A stretch of DNA of 19,135 nucleotides, taken from NCBI GenBank assembly GCA_937967425.1, contig CALBST010000233.1, forward strand, positions 1 to 19,135, read 5' to 3'. Source of the DNA: an uncultured Caulobacteraceae bacterium. Lineage in GTDB: Bacteria > Pseudomonadota > Alphaproteobacteria > Caulobacterales > TH1-2. The position numbers and the translations under genes were made by a program. A model generated the notes under the pieces. It was given only the letters and a program-made list of their open reading frames with translations. It made no database searches and was not told the DNA's origin. Within the stretch, counting starts at the first letter, position 1; every line of letters begins with the position of its first letter. Below are positions 17,105-19,135 of this stretch, piece after piece.

Positions 17105-17276
17105 CCCGCTGTCCCTGGCGCCTGAGAGATTTACTCCTTCGGCGGCTGCGCTCCCCAGGTCCCTTGTCCTTTGGGCGCGGCTCTATCCAGCGTGTTCATC
17201 CCCCCGCGGTCCGGTTCCCTGAGAGTTTCCGGGGCGGTTGCTCCTTCGGGGGCGCATCTTAGGCGCTCTCTCCCAC
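17105..17276 (-). ncRNA. tandem glycine riboswitch upstream of gcvT
   Basis: Two glycine aptamers lie head to tail on the minus strand. Aptamer 1 (about 17276-17205) has GTGGGAGAG, GAAGGAGCAA and CTCTCAGG (17225-17218). Aptamer 2 (about 17160-17105) has GGGGAGCGC, GAAGGAGTAA (17140-17131) and CTCTCAGG (17128-17121). These are the core motifs of the class. The leader between aptamer 2 and gcvT has a GCATGC-8-GCATGC hairpin (17100-17081). CCTGG at 17070-17066, beside the gcvT Shine-Dalgarno, could pair with CCAGG at 17118-17114 in the last helix of aptamer 2, which suggests translational control. No T-run terminator is seen. I found no convincing promoter in the 88 bp upstream. Confidence 0.94.
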
Positions 17277-17364
17277 GGGGTTCGCTTGTATGGCCGGATG
17301 AGCGCGACTCGCGTCGGGCGGCTCCGTTATCGGCACTCCTGACCGTCCGGCTTTAGAGAGTCAA

Positions 17365-18102
17365 TCAGCCGAAGCTGATCACAGCCTCGCCCCGCAAAAT
17401 GGCTTCCGTTTCGGGCGTGTATTTGGCGCCGGAGCCGTCATGGAGCACCAATTCCGGGCAAAGCCGGAACGGCGCCCGCGAGCCTTTCCGGGCGCGGACC
17501 AAAACCCGGCCCGCGGCCTCCCCTTCGCGAGGTCGGATGGGGATAACTTCCGCCCCGCCCAAGCGGCCATCGAGCGCGGCCAGAAGCTCCGGCATTTTGG
17601 CGGCGCGATGGATCATCGTCAGCGCCGCGCCGCCGGTGAGCCGATCGGCCAGCGCCGCGATCCATGTATCGAGCGGCGCATCGGCAACATGCGCGTAGCG
17701 CCGTGACTCCGCCGGCGCGCGGCCTTCGCTTTCGTTCTCGAACGGAGGATTTGCGAACACACCGTCGAACACGCCGATATCGAGCGCGCGATCGAGCGCA
17801 TCGCCTGTCACGATTTCGATGCGATGCATCATCGCGTTAGCGGCGACATTTTCGCGTGAGATCGATGCGATGTTCTGATCGCGTTCGACTCCGACCAATG
17901 TCACGTTCTCATTGCGTATCGCGATCGCGAGCAAAGCGGCGCCAACGCCACTGCCCGCTTCCATCAATCGGGCGCCGTCTTTCGCTTCTACCGCGGCTGC
18001 GAGAAGCAAGGTGTCAACATTCACACGATAGCCCCGCGCCGGTTGGCGGATGCGGATGCGGCCATTGAGCAACGTGTCTTCGGTTGTCTCCAAAGCGGCC
18101 AT
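17365..18102 (-). CDS. TrmN6-like SAM-dependent methyltransferase
   Basis: A 245-residue class I methyltransferase related to TrmN6 (YfiC), which methylates N6 of adenine 37 in tRNA-Val. It has the early motif TLLNGRIRIRQPARGYRVNVDT typical of that family, the SAM-binding loop LMEAGSGVGAALL (46-58), the acidic end of strand 2 (VGVERD, 70-75) and the amino-methylating motif NPPF (118-121). The exact substrate cannot be read from sequence. I start at ATG 18102 (MAALETTEDTLLNG), which fits the family and leaves 104 bp to the divergent gene. An ATG at 18181 would add 26 Arg/Gly/Pro-rich residues without support. No strong Shine-Dalgarno is visible at 18102. The stop lies about 90 bp before the gcv leader on the same strand. 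Confidence 0.85.
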   Translation of the reverse strand: MAALETTEDTLLNGRIRIRQPARGYRVNVDTLLLAAAVEAKDGARLMEAGSGVGAALLAIAIRNENVTLVGVERDQNIASISRENVAANAMMHRIEIVTGDALDRALDIGVFDGVFANPPFENESEGRAPAESRRYAHVADAPLDTWIAALADRLTGGAALTMIHRAAKMPELLAALDGRLGGAEVIPIRPREGEAAGRVLVRARKGSRAPFRLCPELVLHDGSGAKYTPETEAILRGEAVISFG

Positions 18103-18206
18103 AAAGCCCGTGCGACCCTTCCGCGCGACTGGTGGAACCCTGCTTGACCCAATCGGACCGCCCCACCATCGTTTGCTCATAACGTGAACGCAAGCGGAGA
18201 GCCCTG

Positions 18207-19135
18207 TTGGGACCGGCGGTCGGATCAGCCAATACAAAGCCCAGCGCGCCCCATGCGGTGGACCGGCTCGCGGCGCTATTGGCCGAGGACCTCGCAGCCG
18301 TCGACGCCATCATTCATCGGTATCTGGCGAGCCCCGTTGGCGTCATCCCGAACTTAGCGGCGCATTTGATCGATGCGGGCGGCAAGCGCATCCGGCCACT
18401 GATTACGCTGGCGGCGGCCCGCCTACTCGGCGGCGGCGGCGACGGCCCGCGTAAGCTCGCGGCTGCGGTCGAGTTCATCCATAGCGCGACGCTGCTGCAC
18501 GACGATGTCGTTGACGTCTCCTCGATGCGGCGCGGCAAGACGAGCGCCAACGTCGTTTGGGGCAATTCGGCCAGCGTGCTCGTCGGCGACTTTCTGTTTG
18601 CGCGCTCGTTCAACCTGATGGTCGAGACCGGCGACATCCAGGTCTTGGACATCCTCGCGCGAGCGGCGAGCGTGATCGCGGAAGGCGAAGTCATGCAACT
18701 CGCCGCGGCGAACGACGCCGAGACCACGCGCGAGCGCTACATGGAGATCGTCGCGGCGAAGACGGCGGCGCTGTTCGCCGCCGCCGCCAAGTCCGGCGCC
18801 GTCGCCGCTGGCCGCGCTGGACCCGAAGCAGCGGCGCTCGAGACGTATGGCCGTGAACTCGGGCTGGCGTTTCAGTTGGTCGATGATGCTTTGGACTATG
18901 GCGGCGCGAGCGCGGCCATGGGCAAGAACACCGGCGACGATTTCCGCGAAGGCAAAGTTACACTACCGGTGATCTTCGCGCGCGATGCGGGCGATGATGC
19001 GGAGCGCGGCTTCTGGCGGCGCGTCGTCGGCGGCGAACGGACGGACGATGACTTCCACCGCGCCGTCGCCTTGGTGAAACGCCACGACGCGATCGCGCTG
19101 ACGCTCGATGCGGCGCGCGGACACGCGAGTGCGGC
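18207..19135 (+). CDS. ispB: polyprenyl diphosphate synthase (quinone side chain), 3' end cut by window edge
   Basis: A trans-prenyl chain elongase that adds isopentenyl units to make the octa- or decaprenyl tail of ubiquinone. About 309 residues are visible and only some 15-30 are missing. Motifs: GGKRIRP (58-64), the first Asp-rich motif LLHDDVVD (Asp99, Asp100 and Asp103) with MRRGKTSAN after it, VGDFLFARSF, and the second Asp-rich motif LVDDALDYGG (Asp226, Asp227, Asp230) with GDDFREGKVTLPVI after it. Chain length cannot be fixed from this. The start is probably TTG 18207 (reads MGPAVGSANTKPS), because GGAG ends seven bases before it. GTG 18258 is the alternative. A TTGACC at 18144-18149 is a possible -35, without a good -10. 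It diverges from the methyltransferase gene. Confidence 0.93.
   Translation, partial: MGPAVGSANTKPSAPHAVDRLAALLAEDLAAVDAIIHRYLASPVGVIPNLAAHLIDAGGKRIRPLITLAAARLLGGGGDGPRKLAAAVEFIHSATLLHDDVVDVSSMRRGKTSANVVWGNSASVLVGDFLFARSFNLMVETGDIQVLDILARAASVIAEGEVMQLAAANDAETTRERYMEIVAAKTAALFAAAAKSGAVAAGRAGPEAAALETYGRELGLAFQLVDDALDYGGASAAMGKNTGDDFREGKVTLPVIFARDAGDDAERGFWRRVVGGERTDDDFHRAVALVKRHDAIALTLDAARGHASA

Noticed and set aside
17303..17313. CGCGACTCGCG palindrome upstream of the glycine riboswitch as an operator
   Set aside because: Short self-complementary CG-rich words are common at this base composition, and no promoter could be placed beside it.

Overview
The window reads as a chromosomal segment of a GC-rich alphaproteobacterium. 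Three things point that way: an F0 ATP synthase operon carrying both b and b' subunits and no F1 genes, an aa3-type cytochrome oxidase cluster, and a glycine decarboxylase P-protein split into two subunits (gcvPA/gcvPB). A promoter of the Caulobacter type (TTGACG...) fits the same picture, and I would guess Caulobacterales/Hyphomonadaceae or a relative. That placement is inference. Nearly all genes are intact housekeeping genes. I see no prophage, insertion sequence, CRISPR array, defence system, tRNA or rRNA.

Layout. 1-3242 (minus strand): coxB-coxA-ctaB, the start of a cytochrome c oxidase operon that runs off the left edge. It has an unusual heptad repeat array between coxA and ctaB. 3370-5532 (plus): a secreted TPR protein and the metallopeptidase gene tldD, which has an inverted repeat over its leader. 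5609-5750: a 25-residue Lys/Ala-rich peptide gene followed by a clear intrinsic terminator. 5916-8081: a TonB-dependent-receptor-like outer membrane protein. 8180-10807: promoter, atpI-atpB-atpE-atpF'-atpF and terminator (F0 sector only). 10818-11186: a DUF1304 membrane protein. 11205-11995: a promoter, a yybP-ykoY (Mn2+) riboswitch and the GDT1/UPF0016 transporter it should control. 11996-17276 (minus): a glycine-cleavage operon, tandem glycine riboswitch - gcvT - gcvH - unknown 149-aa gene - gcvPA - GC-rich repeats - gcvPB. 17365-18102 (minus): a TrmN6-like methyltransferase, divergent from a polyprenyl diphosphate synthase (18207 to the right edge).

How they work together. CtaB starts heme A synthesis for CoxA, and CoxA/CoxB pump protons that the F0 channel uses. 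The polyprenyl synthase makes the quinone side chain. The gcv genes oxidise glycine and are read out by a glycine-sensing leader RNA. The Mn2+ riboswitch/GDT1 pair is a second metabolite-responsive unit. The least explained items are the 149-aa gene embedded in the gcv operon, the Lys/Ala-rich mini-gene, the heptad array, and the palindromic GC-rich repeats between gcvPA and gcvPB. I found no convincing new multi-gene system. The second-look items are mostly small genes, repeats and leader RNAs.
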